Shown: positions 15,297-24,200 of the stretch, in pieces
Layout of the letters: the number at the start of each line of letters is the position of its first letter
Numbering within the stretch: the stretch's first letter is position 1
NCBI GenBank assembly: GCA_044226045.1
Contig: JBGAHR010000007.1
Location: forward strand, 62,001-126,000
Source: Endoryza sp044226045
Lineage (GTDB): Bacteria; Bacteroidota; Bacteroidia; Chitinophagales; Chitinophagaceae
DNA length: 64,000 bases
Direction: 5' to 3'
Notes under the pieces: generated by a model
The model's input: only the letters and a program-made list of their open reading frames with translations
What the model was told of the DNA's origin: nothing
Database searches by the model: none
Program-made: the position numbers and the translations under genes

Positions 15297-16475
15297 ATGA
15301 TCACCAAGATAGACGCCTATATTCTCCGCAAATTCATCAGTACCACTTTATTTATGGTACTTACGCTCTGCGTGATTGCCGTGGTGATCGACACCTCCGA
15401 AAAAACGGATGATTTTGTAAAATCGGGCCTTTCTTCTTACCAGATCATTACCAAGTATTACTTCGGATTTGTTCCCTTTATTATTTCAATGATTTTCCCG
15501 CTTATGATTTTCATCGCAGTGATTTTTTTCACTTCGAAGATGGCCGGGCGATCGGAAATTGTGGCTATCCTGGCCGGCGGTGTTCCCTTTAACCGGTTTC
15601 TGCGACCCTATATTTTGGGGGCCGTTTTAATGGGGGGGAGTTTCTGGCTGGCTACCCAGTACCTTATTCCCAAGGCCAATGCCATCAGGGGTAATTTTCA
15701 GGCAACCTATATCGATAGTAAGAACTCCTACGAGATCTCTCAGTATTACGGCAAGGAAAACAAGTATTACATCAGGGTTGATAACAACACTTTTGCCGGT
15801 CTCCGGAATTTTGATACCACTTCAAAATCGGCCAACGGAGGCTTCACGCTTCAGCGACTGAAAGGCAATCAGATGGTTTATGCCCTGAGAGCAGATTTTA
15901 TCAGGTGGGATACTGCCAAAAAGAACTGGAAGCTCGATAATGTCACCGAGAGAACCATCAACGGACTGAAGGAAGAGGTCAAGCAGATCCCATCGATGAA
16001 TATAGACCTGCATGTAAAACCCGACGCCATCCGGCCCGACAAATACCTGAAAGATAAAATGACCACACCCGAGCTGATAGCCTTTATCAGGCAGGAAGAA
16101 CAGCGGGGTACCGAAGGTTTAATGAAAGATAAAATGACCACCCCCGAGCTGATAGCCTTTATCAGCCAGGAAGAACAGCGGGGTACTGAAGGTTTAAACG
16201 ACTATAAGGTGGAAAGATACCGCAGGGATGCCACTCCCTTTTCGGTATTTATCCTGACCATCATCGGCGCGGTGGTCGCTTCCCGGAAAACCCGGGGGGG
16301 AAGCGGATTGCATCTGGCATTCGGCATCATTACCGCCGCGATTTTCGTGGTTATGGACAAGTTCTCCCTTACCTTTTCCACCAAAGGCAATTTCCCACCC
16401 ATTCTTGCCGCCTGGACCCCCAATTTGGTATTTAGCGTGGTGGCCATCTGGCTTTATCGCTTTGCTCCCAAGTAA
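15297..16475 (+). CDS. LptF/LptG-type permease with internal tandem duplication
   Basis: 392 residues of the YjgP/YjgQ family, the membrane part of the LptB2FG transporter that extracts lipopolysaccharide from the inner membrane. Three N-terminal membrane segments (about 13-35, 55-80, 100-120), a large periplasmic domain and three C-terminal segments are visible. I use the ATG at 15297 rather than the TTG at 15291. A 25-residue unit (DKMTTPELIAFIRQEEQRG core) is present twice in tandem near residues 252-301, just before the C-terminal membrane half, from a 75-bp in-frame DNA duplication. LptF and LptG cannot be told apart by eye. Confidence 0.88.
   Translation: MITKIDAYILRKFISTTLFMVLTLCVIAVVIDTSEKTDDFVKSGLSSYQIITKYYFGFVPFIISMIFPLMIFIAVIFFTSKMAGRSEIVAILAGGVPFNRFLRPYILGAVLMGGSFWLATQYLIPKANAIRGNFQATYIDSKNSYEISQYYGKENKYYIRVDNNTFAGLRNFDTTSKSANGGFTLQRLKGNQMVYALRADFIRWDTAKKNWKLDNVTERTINGLKEEVKQIPSMNIDLHVKPDAIRPDKYLKDKMTTPELIAFIRQEEQRGTEGLMKDKMTTPELIAFISQEEQRGTEGLNDYKVERYRRDATPFSVFILTIIGAVVASRKTRGGSGLHLAFGIITAAIFVVMDKFSLTFSTKGNFPPILAAWTPNLVFSVVAIWLYRFAPK
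16048..16197 (+). repeat. 75-bp in-frame tandem duplication in the LptF/LptG-type gene
   Basis: 16048-16122 and 16123-16197 are identical except for three substitutions: two synonymous Thr changes (ACA/ACC and ACC/ACT) and one Arg-to-Ser. The frame is kept and adds 25 residues. The high identity implies a recent event or ongoing homogenisation. Confidence 0.95.
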
Positions 16476-16520
16476 ACCTTTGGTTATTTCTTATAGCCTT
16501 TTAATGGCTGCGCTTCTGAT

Positions 16521-16568
16521 TTTCAGGTGATTTGTTATACCTTTAAGGCCCTGATTACCTGAAAATTT
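16521..16568. promoter_or_regulatory. 10-bp inverted repeat upstream of citrate synthase
   Basis: ATTTTCAGGT (16521-16530) and ACCTGAAAAT (16559-16568) are perfect reverse complements separated by 28 nt. The right arm ends 29 bp before the citrate synthase ATG. The loop contains a CCTTTAAGG palindrome and a near-match to the -7 box (TACCTTTA). It could be an operator pair, an mRNA leader structure or a weak terminator of the preceding gene. Confidence 0.5.
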
Positions 16569-16597
16569 TCCTTCATCATATATAACTTTTTTGAATT

Positions 16598-17923
16598 ATG
16601 GAAGTTGTCAAAGAACGGTTCAAAGCCAAAGCAGATGCAGCCAACGTAGAAATCAAAAACATTATAAAAGAACACGGAAATAAGGTAATCGGAGAGGTAA
16701 CATTGTCGCAGGCGTACCAGGGAATGAGAGGTATAACCGGCCTGGTTACCGAAACCTCCCTTCTGGATGCGCAGGAAGGTATTCGTTTCAGAGGCTACTC
16801 TATTCCTGAATTGCAACAGAAACTCCCCAAAGCCAAAGGCGGTTCCGAGCCTCTTCCGGAAGGCTTATTTTATCTCATGCTGATCGGTGATCTTCCGACA
16901 CAGGAAGATGTTAACAATATTACCAATGTATGGCAGCGTCGCAGTCATGTGCCAAGCCATGTGTTCGATGCGATCGACGCACTTCCTTCTTATGCCCATC
17001 CGATGACCATGTTTGTTACCGGTGTAATGGCATTGCAGACCGAAGGCCAGTTCGCAAAGGAATACGCACGCGGGATCAATAAAAAGGATTACTGGAACCC
17101 GGTATATGACGACTGCATGGACCTGATTGCCCGTCTTCCCCGTATTGCGGCTTATGTGTATCGTCGCAAATACAAGGGTGGCGAACATATTCAACCGAAT
17201 GGTTTGCTCGACTGGGCAGGTAACCTCGCCCATATGCTGGGTTATTCGGACCAGGGATTTATGGAGCTGATGCGTTTGTATATGACGATTCATGCCGATC
17301 ACGAAGGCGGTAATGTTTCGGCGCATACCACCCACCTCGTAGGATCTGCCCTGAGTGATCCTTACCTCAGTTATGCTGCCGGTATGAATGGACTGGCGGG
17401 TCCTCTGCATGGCCTGGCCAACCAGGAAGTGATCAAATGGATCTTCGAAATGAGAGAAGACCTGAAAACCGATCTGCCCAGTAAAGAACAGATCTCCGAA
17501 TATGTAAAAAGAACCCTGAGTGAAGGGAAAGTGGTTCCCGGATATGGTCATGCTGTTCTCCGCAAAACCGATCCTCGTTTTACGGCCCAGATGGAATTTG
17601 GCAAGAAACACATGCCGGATGATCCGCTGGTACAAACGGTTTGGAATATCTACGAGGCGGTTCCACCCATTCTTCAGTCGCTGGGTAAGATCAAGAACCC
17701 CTGGCCAAATGTGGATGCTCATAGCGGCGCCCTGCTGGTTCACTATGGAATGGTTGAATACGAATACTACACTGTATTATTTGCTGTAAGCCGCGCACTG
17801 GGTGTACTCGCCAGTTTGTGCTGGGATCGTGCGCTCGGATTCCCCATCGAAAGACCGAAGTCTGTTACAACCGACCTCGTGAAGCTCTGGCTCGAGGGCA
17901 AGGATAATATCTGGGGAGAATAA
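16598..17923 (+). CDS. gltA: citrate synthase, eukaryotic (mitochondrial) type
   Basis: 441 residues that condense oxaloacetate and acetyl-CoA. The sequence closely follows the animal mitochondrial enzyme rather than the usual bacterial GltA: DHEGGNVSAHTTHLVGSALS, GLAGPLHGLANQEV (His271), VVPGYGHAVLRKTDPRF (His318) and NVDAHSGALL (Asp373). These give the His/His/Asp catalytic set with near-canonical spacing. There is no targeting peptide. A perfect 10-bp inverted repeat precedes the gene. The stop is two bases from that of the convergent PAS kinase gene. The gene symbol is used for function, not orthology to E. coli gltA. Confidence 0.93.
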   Translation: MEVVKERFKAKADAANVEIKNIIKEHGNKVIGEVTLSQAYQGMRGITGLVTETSLLDAQEGIRFRGYSIPELQQKLPKAKGGSEPLPEGLFYLMLIGDLPTQEDVNNITNVWQRRSHVPSHVFDAIDALPSYAHPMTMFVTGVMALQTEGQFAKEYARGINKKDYWNPVYDDCMDLIARLPRIAAYVYRRKYKGGEHIQPNGLLDWAGNLAHMLGYSDQGFMELMRLYMTIHADHEGGNVSAHTTHLVGSALSDPYLSYAAGMNGLAGPLHGLANQEVIKWIFEMREDLKTDLPSKEQISEYVKRTLSEGKVVPGYGHAVLRKTDPRFTAQMEFGKKHMPDDPLVQTVWNIYEAVPPILQSLGKIKNPWPNVDAHSGALLVHYGMVEYEYYTVLFAVSRALGVLASLCWDRALGFPIERPKSVTTDLVKLWLEGKDNIWGE

Positions 17924-17925
17924 AA

Positions 17926-19332
17926 TCAGACCGGAATATGAACCGTAATCCTGCATCCGGCTCCGGGTGCAGTGTCTATCTGGATGTCGCCTGCATAGAG
18001 TCTTACTCTTTCGCGGATATTCGACAGGCCAATGCCATTGCGCGTTGCTTTCATGTCAAATCCTTTCCCATTGTCTGTTATGGCCAGCAGAATGTTTGTT
18101 TCAGTGGCTCTCAGCTCAATGAGCACTTCTGTTGCCTCACTGTACCGGATAATATTTTTCAGCTGTTCCTGAACGATACGGAACAGGGCGATTTTCAGAC
18201 TGCGACTGGTCCAGATAGCAGGATCATGCAGGAAAGTAATTCTGAATTGGCTGGCCGCTTCTACATCGGCGATCAGTTCGTCGATGCTTTCGATCAGGGA
18301 ATCCCCTTTGAGTTGAGGAGAGGCCAGTTCCCGAGACAGTTTCCTGATTTCATCATAGGCCATCGATAACAGTTCACCCGTCTTGGACTTTAATTCCTTG
18401 TCCTGGTCTGTGGCGGGTTGTATCATATCGAGGTAAAGTCTTACGGTGGTGATGATCTGGTTGATATTATCGTGCAGTTCATTGCCGATATTCATTCTTT
18501 CTCTTTCCTGTGCCGTTACGATAGACTCGGCAATTTCACGCTGATGTCTTTGTTTCTCCAGTTGCAGTTGTTGCCGGAGCTGGGTGACTTCAGTAACGTC
18601 TTCTATTTTGCCGAACATCCTTGTGGCCCGATTATTTTCGTAAAGGATAAATGCTTTGTCGCGCAGAAATTTGACAGAGCCATCCAGGCATTGGAAGGGA
18701 TAGTCGTCATTCCAGACCGAAAGTTTATTTTCCAGTGCTGCTGCGATACCATGCTGAACCCGATCGCGATCGGAGAGAGGGATTCGGCTAAACCACCAGG
18801 CCATATCCAGAACCGGTTCCGGGAAATGACCGATCATTTCGATCAGGGCCTTGTTTCGATTAATTTCACCGGAAATGATATTCCATTCCCAGCGGGGTTC
18901 AAAGGTATTGCGATCAACTTCTGTTGATTCCAGATTTTGAGATTCCACAGTATCAGCCAGTTTTGAAGTTCCCTGAATAATAACGGCTTCTGCCGCTACC
19001 AACGCCGGTGTTATTGAACCATTGATGAGAAAAGAATGTATCAGCAGTTTTTGATCCGCACCTTCTGCGTTTTGAGTAACCATTTGCGCGTTGCAAGGCT
19101 CTTTACTAATACGGGCAAACCGGTGGGCCATTCGGAAACGCTCAGCCATCTCGCTTTGAAAGATATCGCTGACGTTCTTGGGTACTATCTTTTCATCGAG
19201 ACGAAAGTAACTTAAAAAAGACTGATTGGCGTAAATTATATTATCATCGGTATCTGCAATCCATTTCGGGTTAGTATCCTGGTCCATGAATGAACGGATC
19301 ATTGCATTATCTGCCCTAAGAAAATTTTCCAT
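17926..19332 (-). CDS. soluble PAS-PAS sensor histidine kinase (HisKA_3)
   Basis: 468 residues without membrane segments. A first PAS domain (about 15-125, WIADTDDNIIYANQSFLSYF), a second PAS_3-like domain (about 150-255, ending GKIEDVTEVTQL), a coiled linker, then a HisKA_3 dimerisation helix with phospho-His287 in NELHDN. A HATPase_c domain follows (TDNGKGFD, NGIGLSNIRERV). Kinases of this NarX/DesK class phosphorylate NarL-type regulators, and two such regulators lie immediately upstream on the same strand. It probably senses a cytoplasmic small molecule or redox state, but no cofactor can be read from the sequence. Confidence 0.9.
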   Translation of the reverse strand: MENFLRADNAMIRSFMDQDTNPKWIADTDDNIIYANQSFLSYFRLDEKIVPKNVSDIFQSEMAERFRMAHRFARISKEPCNAQMVTQNAEGADQKLLIHSFLINGSITPALVAAEAVIIQGTSKLADTVESQNLESTEVDRNTFEPRWEWNIISGEINRNKALIEMIGHFPEPVLDMAWWFSRIPLSDRDRVQHGIAAALENKLSVWNDDYPFQCLDGSVKFLRDKAFILYENNRATRMFGKIEDVTEVTQLRQQLQLEKQRHQREIAESIVTAQERERMNIGNELHDNINQIITTVRLYLDMIQPATDQDKELKSKTGELLSMAYDEIRKLSRELASPQLKGDSLIESIDELIADVEAASQFRITFLHDPAIWTSRSLKIALFRIVQEQLKNIIRYSEATEVLIELRATETNILLAITDNGKGFDMKATRNGIGLSNIRERVRLYAGDIQIDTAPGAGCRITVHIPV

Positions 19333-19736
19333 GATATTGGCTGTTTATTGATGGGTCGTTAGCTGTGAATCATTCCTGGTCTGAATGATCTCTTCTCAAA
19401 GGTTTGTTGTCTATCAGCTTTCGACTGAATCGAATAGGTTTGCCCAATATGGCAGAGGAGATTTCCTGTAGGAGTGAATCTGAAAAAGAAGATAGATAGT
19501 TTCCGGTGTTGGCTTTACCCGTATATATTTTTATTTTCCGGTAATTAAGTTTGTACAGTCGGTAGGTGCTCATGGAATCAAGGTTGTGACGCAAATTAAA
19601 AGTTCGTCAGGGGCGACCCAATAGCCTGAATGATGAATTGTGAGTAGTTGCCATTCTTTCGGAGTTGTCGATCATCTTCTACAGGTTATATTTTATCGGT
19701 TGTTCAGGGAAGATATCTACGATACCTATGCACCGT
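19333..19736. other. 404-bp gap with one doubtful small frame
   Basis: Between the PAS kinase and the first regulator. A minus-strand frame at 19370-19573 could encode 67 residues (MSTYRLYKLNYRKIKIYTG...), but it lacks a promoter box, a recognised domain and a terminator; I do not call it a gene. No tRNA, strong hairpin or repeat is seen. Confidence 0.5.
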
Positions 19737-20363
19737 TCAGATCAGTTTTTTTTCGATCGCATACCGGGTGATATCGGCATTTGATTTCATTTTCATCTTT
19801 TCCAGGATACGGGAGCGATAGGTGCTTACGGTTGAAACATTCACGCCGAGCTGGTGAGCGATTTCGGAAATCGAATTGCCGGTAGCCAGTAATTTGAATA
19901 CATCAAATTCCCGGTCTGACAAAATTTCGTGCGAAGCTTCTTCTGATTCGGTATCGAGGCTTTCGGCCAATTTCTCTGCGAAAGAAGCTGAAATGAATTT
20001 TCTGCCGCTCAATACCTTTTCAACAGCCTTCACCAGTTCCTGTTCCGCCATATCTTTGGTGATATATCCATGCGCGCCTGCGCGGAAGACTCTCAATGCA
20101 TATTGATCTTCCGAATGAATGCTCAACATGAGCATCTTTACTTCAGGTCTTTTTTCTTTTATTTTTCGGAGGGCTTCCAGGCCGTTCATCCTGGGCATTG
20201 AAATATCTGAAATGATAATGTCCCATTCTCCCGACAGGGCGTGTTCAACAAGCATTTCTCCATTGGAAACCTCATCTATTTCCGCACCCTTATAATGTTC
20301 CAGCAGAATTTGCCTGAGGCCTTTGCGAACGATTTCATGATCATCTGCAATGAGAATTTTCAT
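19737..20363 (-). CDS. NarL-type response regulator 1
   Basis: 208 residues from MKILIADDHEIVRKG (ATG at 20363; the frame is open 19 codons further upstream but the receiver begins here). Receiver acidic pair Asp7-Asp8, phosphoacceptor Asp53 (IIISDISMP) and Lys in GYITKDMAEQ, then a LuxR helix-turn-helix (LSDREFDVFKLLATG...STVSTYRSRILEKMKMKSNADITRYA). It is closely related to the regulator at 20555-21181 with the same C-terminus (KMKMKSNAD-TRYA), so the two are tandem duplicates. Its own -7 box (TAGTTTTG, minus strand 20451-20444) and three hairpins lie upstream. Confidence 0.92.
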   Translation of the reverse strand: MKILIADDHEIVRKGLRQILLEHYKGAEIDEVSNGEMLVEHALSGEWDIIISDISMPRMNGLEALRKIKEKRPEVKMLMLSIHSEDQYALRVFRAGAHGYITKDMAEQELVKAVEKVLSGRKFISASFAEKLAESLDTESEEASHEILSDREFDVFKLLATGNSISEIAHQLGVNVSTVSTYRSRILEKMKMKSNADITRYAIEKKLI

Positions 20364-20443
20364 ACTGTTTTCGGTCTCTAGTTGTGGGAAGATAGTGCTG
20401 TATTTGTTCAACGATTCCATATTGCCATACTTCTGCTACCATA

Positions 20444-20451
20444 CAAAACTA
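20444..20451 (-). promoter_or_regulatory. candidate -7 box of response regulator 1 (TAGTTTTG)
   Basis: On the minus strand an exact TAnnTTTG match about 80 bp upstream of the ATG at 20363, directly after the three-hairpin block. It suggests separate transcription of this regulator from the upstream kinase/regulator pair. Confidence 0.4.
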
Positions 20452-20467
20452 TCTCATAGAAAGCTGG

Positions 20468-20538
20468 AAAACAGTAGATAAACTCTGTTTTTGCTGTAGG
20501 TGTTTTGCTACAGGTAACTCAGTTTTTGACTGAGTTAC
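20468..20538. other. three back-to-back hairpins between the two response regulators
   Basis: AAAACAG/CTGTTTT (20468-20491, 10-nt loop), CTGTAG/CTACAG (20494-20513, 8-nt loop) and GTAACTCAGT/ACTGAGTTAC (20514-20538, 10-bp stem, 5-nt loop) abut one another. None is followed by a long T run in the minus direction, so a simple terminator is not certain. They could protect the 3' end of the upstream transcript, act as an attenuator or bind protein. Confidence 0.65.
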
Positions 20539-20554
20539 AACCGGGTCCGATCGG

Positions 20555-21181
20555 TCAGATCAATTTATTTTCGAGGGCATAGCGGGTGAGATCCGCATTT
20601 GATTTCATCTTCATTTTTTCGAGGATTCTCGACCGGTATGTACTGACCGTGGTGCTGCTGAGAGAAAGGGAAGCGGCAATTTCGGAAACCGATTTACCGG
20701 CAGCCAGCATTTTCAGTACATCAAATTCGCGGTCGGAAAGAGATTCGTGGAGAGCGGCATCGCTGTTTCCTTCGAGCACATCAGCCATTTGTTCCGCTAC
20801 TTTCGCAGAAATGTATTTTTTGCCAATCAATACCTTCCGCATGGCCTGGATCAGTTCATCCTGTGCCGTGTCTTTATTCAGGTAACCGGAGGCTCCTGCT
20901 TTCAACACGCGGATGGCGTATTGGTCTTCGGGATGCATACTTAATACCAGCACGGGTAACTTGGGAAAGGCTTCCCGGATTTGCCGGAGCGCATCCAGGC
21001 CGCTTCGGCCCGGCATCGACAAGTCAGTAATAACCACATCCCAGGTGTCGGACATAGCCAGCTTAATCAGTTCTTCTGCATTGGAGGCTTCTCCCACTGT
21101 AGCAAATGGATACTCTTCCAAAAGGATTTGCTTTAAACCCTTCCTAACAATAGAATGATCGTCAGCGATAATTACTTTCAT
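20555..21181 (-). CDS. NarL-type response regulator 2
   Basis: 208 residues: MKVIIADDHSIVRKG, phosphoacceptor Asp53 (VVITDLSMPGRSG), Lys in GYLNKDTAQDE, LuxR helix-turn-helix at about 145-208 (LSDREFDVLKMLAAGKSVSEIA). It is highly similar to regulator 1 over its whole length. It begins 27 bp after the stop of the giant PAS kinase on the same strand, so the two are almost certainly one operon and cognate partners. Confidence 0.93.
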   Translation of the reverse strand: MKVIIADDHSIVRKGLKQILLEEYPFATVGEASNAEELIKLAMSDTWDVVITDLSMPGRSGLDALRQIREAFPKLPVLVLSMHPEDQYAIRVLKAGASGYLNKDTAQDELIQAMRKVLIGKKYISAKVAEQMADVLEGNSDAALHESLSDREFDVLKMLAAGKSVSEIAASLSLSSTTVSTYRSRILEKMKMKSNADLTRYALENKLI

Positions 21182-21208
21182 AGCGATAACTTAAGGCTTA
21201 TAGTTTTC

Positions 21209-24200
21209 TCAGGATAAAGGCACTTTGACGCTGATGGTGGTTCCCTTACCGGGAGAGCTGGAGATAGCATATTCCCCTCCCAACATCATTGTTCGTTCTT
21301 TCATGCCCATTATTCCTAAAGTTTTCCTGCTGCCAATGGAAGAGGCATCAAAACCCTTCCCATCATCGGTAATGGTCAGGGTGGCAAAACCTTCTCCTTT
21401 TTCAAGGTTCGAATATACGTGACCGGCATCAGAATGCCTTCCCACATTGGTGAGCGCTTCCTGGTAAATACGGAAGAGCCCGGTAGCCAGATGCGTCGGT
21501 AATGCAATTTCGGATATATTTGATTGAAAATGCACCTTTATTCCGGATCTGTTCTCAAATTCTTTGCTCTGCCATTCGAGTGCCGGTATCAATCCAAGAT
21601 CATCCAGTATACCAGGCCGTAAGTCGGTAGCAATTTTTCTCACGATCTTGATGGTTCCGTCGAGCAAATCCAGGGTTCCCTGTATTTTTTCTTTGGCAGT
21701 TGGATATTTCTCTCCAATATTCCTCTTCAGCCAGGACACATCCATTTTCAAGACCGTTAGTCTTTGACCCAATTCGTCGTGAATTTCATGGGCCATGTGC
21801 ATCCTTTCTTCTTCCCTGATTTCCTGCAGGCGGGCAGAAAGCTGCCGGAGCTGTTCTGATGTTTCCAAAATGATCTTTTCGGCTTTCAATTTTTCTGTAA
21901 TATCATTGGCCAGCACTAACCGGGCAGTACGATTATTGTAAAGGATGTCATGTGATTTTATTTCTACATCTATCATCGAACCATCTTTCTTCAGGTGCTT
22001 CCAGTTACCGCCGGATCTCACGCCGGGATGATTTCTTTCAGACATGTCTTTCATTTTTCTGACATCCTCGCGGGGTCTGATGTCTTCAATCGTCATTCCC
22101 AGGAATTCTTCGCGGCTGTATCCATAATGTTGGGTGGCAGCTTCATTTACATCGAGTATCCGGTAAGTGGCAATATCATACACCCACATGGGGAGGGGGC
22201 TGCTTGAGAACAACAGGCGATATTTTTCTTCGTTTTCCTTGAGATTCTTTTCTGCCAGTTTACGAGCTGTAATATCCATCATACTTCCCATGGTTCGTAT
22301 GGGTTGACCTTGCTGATCCCTTACAATATAGGTTCGGTCGTAAATATTGATGAATTCTTTCTGGCCGTTCAGAAAGCGATATTCGGCGATCCAGCTATTG
22401 CTATTCCCTTTCAGTGTTTTTTGAAAATCATTTACTACCGACTTTCTTTCATCGGGATGTAACCGGTTCTGCCATTCGTTGTGATCCGGAAGATCGTCGT
22501 GATCTCCGAAACCATATAGCTCATGATGCCTGGCGTTGGCCCATACCTGGTTGCTGTGCATGTCCCATTCCCATATGGCATCATTGGTAGTTCTCGAAAT
22601 CATTTCAAATCTTTCGATGGACCGTTCCAGTTCTTTTTCCGTTTTCTTCCGGACGGTAATATCAATGCCGGTTCCTAACAGACAGGGTTTGCCGGCGAAT
22701 TCAATGTACGAGCCGGTAAAGTAATAGGGGATCAGTTTGCCGTCTTTGGTTCTGAAATGGGCTTCGGCATCGCTGGTTCCCTTTTCAAAAACCTCGAGAA
22801 TCCGATCGGTGATGTACTCTTTTTCATTGTCTGCAAAAAAGTCGGTAGGATGCATATGCCTGATCTCTTCATGCGAATAACCTGAAATCGTTTCAAAAAG
22901 TTTGTTCCATCGAATGAATTTTCCTTTCTCATCAAAAAAGTAGAAGATGCCTGGTAAACTATCGATGATCTTCTCCGAGAATACTTTTTCTTTCAGGATG
23001 GCATCCTGTGTTTTCTTCCATTCTGTAATATCGCGGCTGATGCCCACGATCATGTTTACTTTTTGATTTTTGTCAACGAGGGGCACTTTGGTAGTCAGCA
23101 ACCATTTTTGTTCTCCGTCGGGCCCGTTTACTGCTTCTTCACGGTTAACGATGGCCTGACCGGTCCGAAATACCAGCTCATCATCGGCATGATAGGGCTG
23201 GGCTGTTTGCTTATCGAAATAGTCAAAGACGGTTTTCCCGAGGGTATCGGATTCGTTTGCGGCACCGAGCAGTTCCACATTCGCCCTGTTGTTGATGATG
23301 TGCCGGAATTGCTGGTCTTTTACATAAATATAGTCGGGCAGGTTGTCGATCAGGGCCCGCAGCAGCCTTCTTTCATCAGCCAGTTTTCGTTCAATTTTCT
23401 TTCTCTCGCTGATATCGATACCTGTACCGAGTATGCAGGGCTGGTTTTCAAAATCCAGGTAAGTGCCGGTAAAATAGAACGGGATTTTCTGCCCGCTCTT
23501 CGTAATCAGGAAACCTTCCTGTTCGCTATAGCCTCTTTTCAACACCTCCTTCATCTGGTTACTCACGGTTTCCTTTTCTGTGGGAGCAAAAAATTCGGAG
23601 GGATGCATTCGACCGATCTCATCCGCTGTATAGCCTGAAATGATTTCCAGTTGTTTGTTCCAGCGAATAAACTTGCCTTTGCTATCGAAGAAATAGAATA
23701 TGCCGGGTAGACCGTCGACCAGTTTTTCGGAGAAGTCTCTTTCTTTGATGATGGCATCCTGGGTCCGCTTTCTTTCGGTGATATCCCTGATAAACGAACA
23801 AAAGAAGCCGGTACCGTTCTGTTCAATGGGAACAATGGTGATCTCCACCGGAAACTCTTCACCCGTTCTTTTCAGCGCGAATAATTCTATCAGCCGGTTC
23901 AGCGCAGGTCCTTCACCGGTAGAGAGGTAATGGGCCATTCCCTTTTTATGTCTTTCCCGGTATCGTTCCGGAATAATGGTATCTTCCAGGCTTCTGCCGA
24001 TGGCTTCCTCTTCTGTCCATCCAAATATCTTTACAGCCTGCGGATTCCAGATGGTGATCTTGCCACTGTGATCTGCACAAATGATTGCATCCATGGCTGT
24101 ATTGAAGATCAGCCTTCTTGTTTCTTCATTGGTCACCACCAGTTGTTCCGCTCTTTTCTTTTCCGATACGTCGCGGAAATAAATGGAAAGTCCGTTGGGA

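Noticed and set aside
16865..17743. 292-codon minus-strand frame
   Set aside because: Antisense to citrate synthase; shadow.
19370..19573. Possible 67-residue minus-strand gene between regulator 1 and the PAS kinase
   Set aside because: No promoter box, no terminator, no recognisable motif; kept only as a note in the gap entry.
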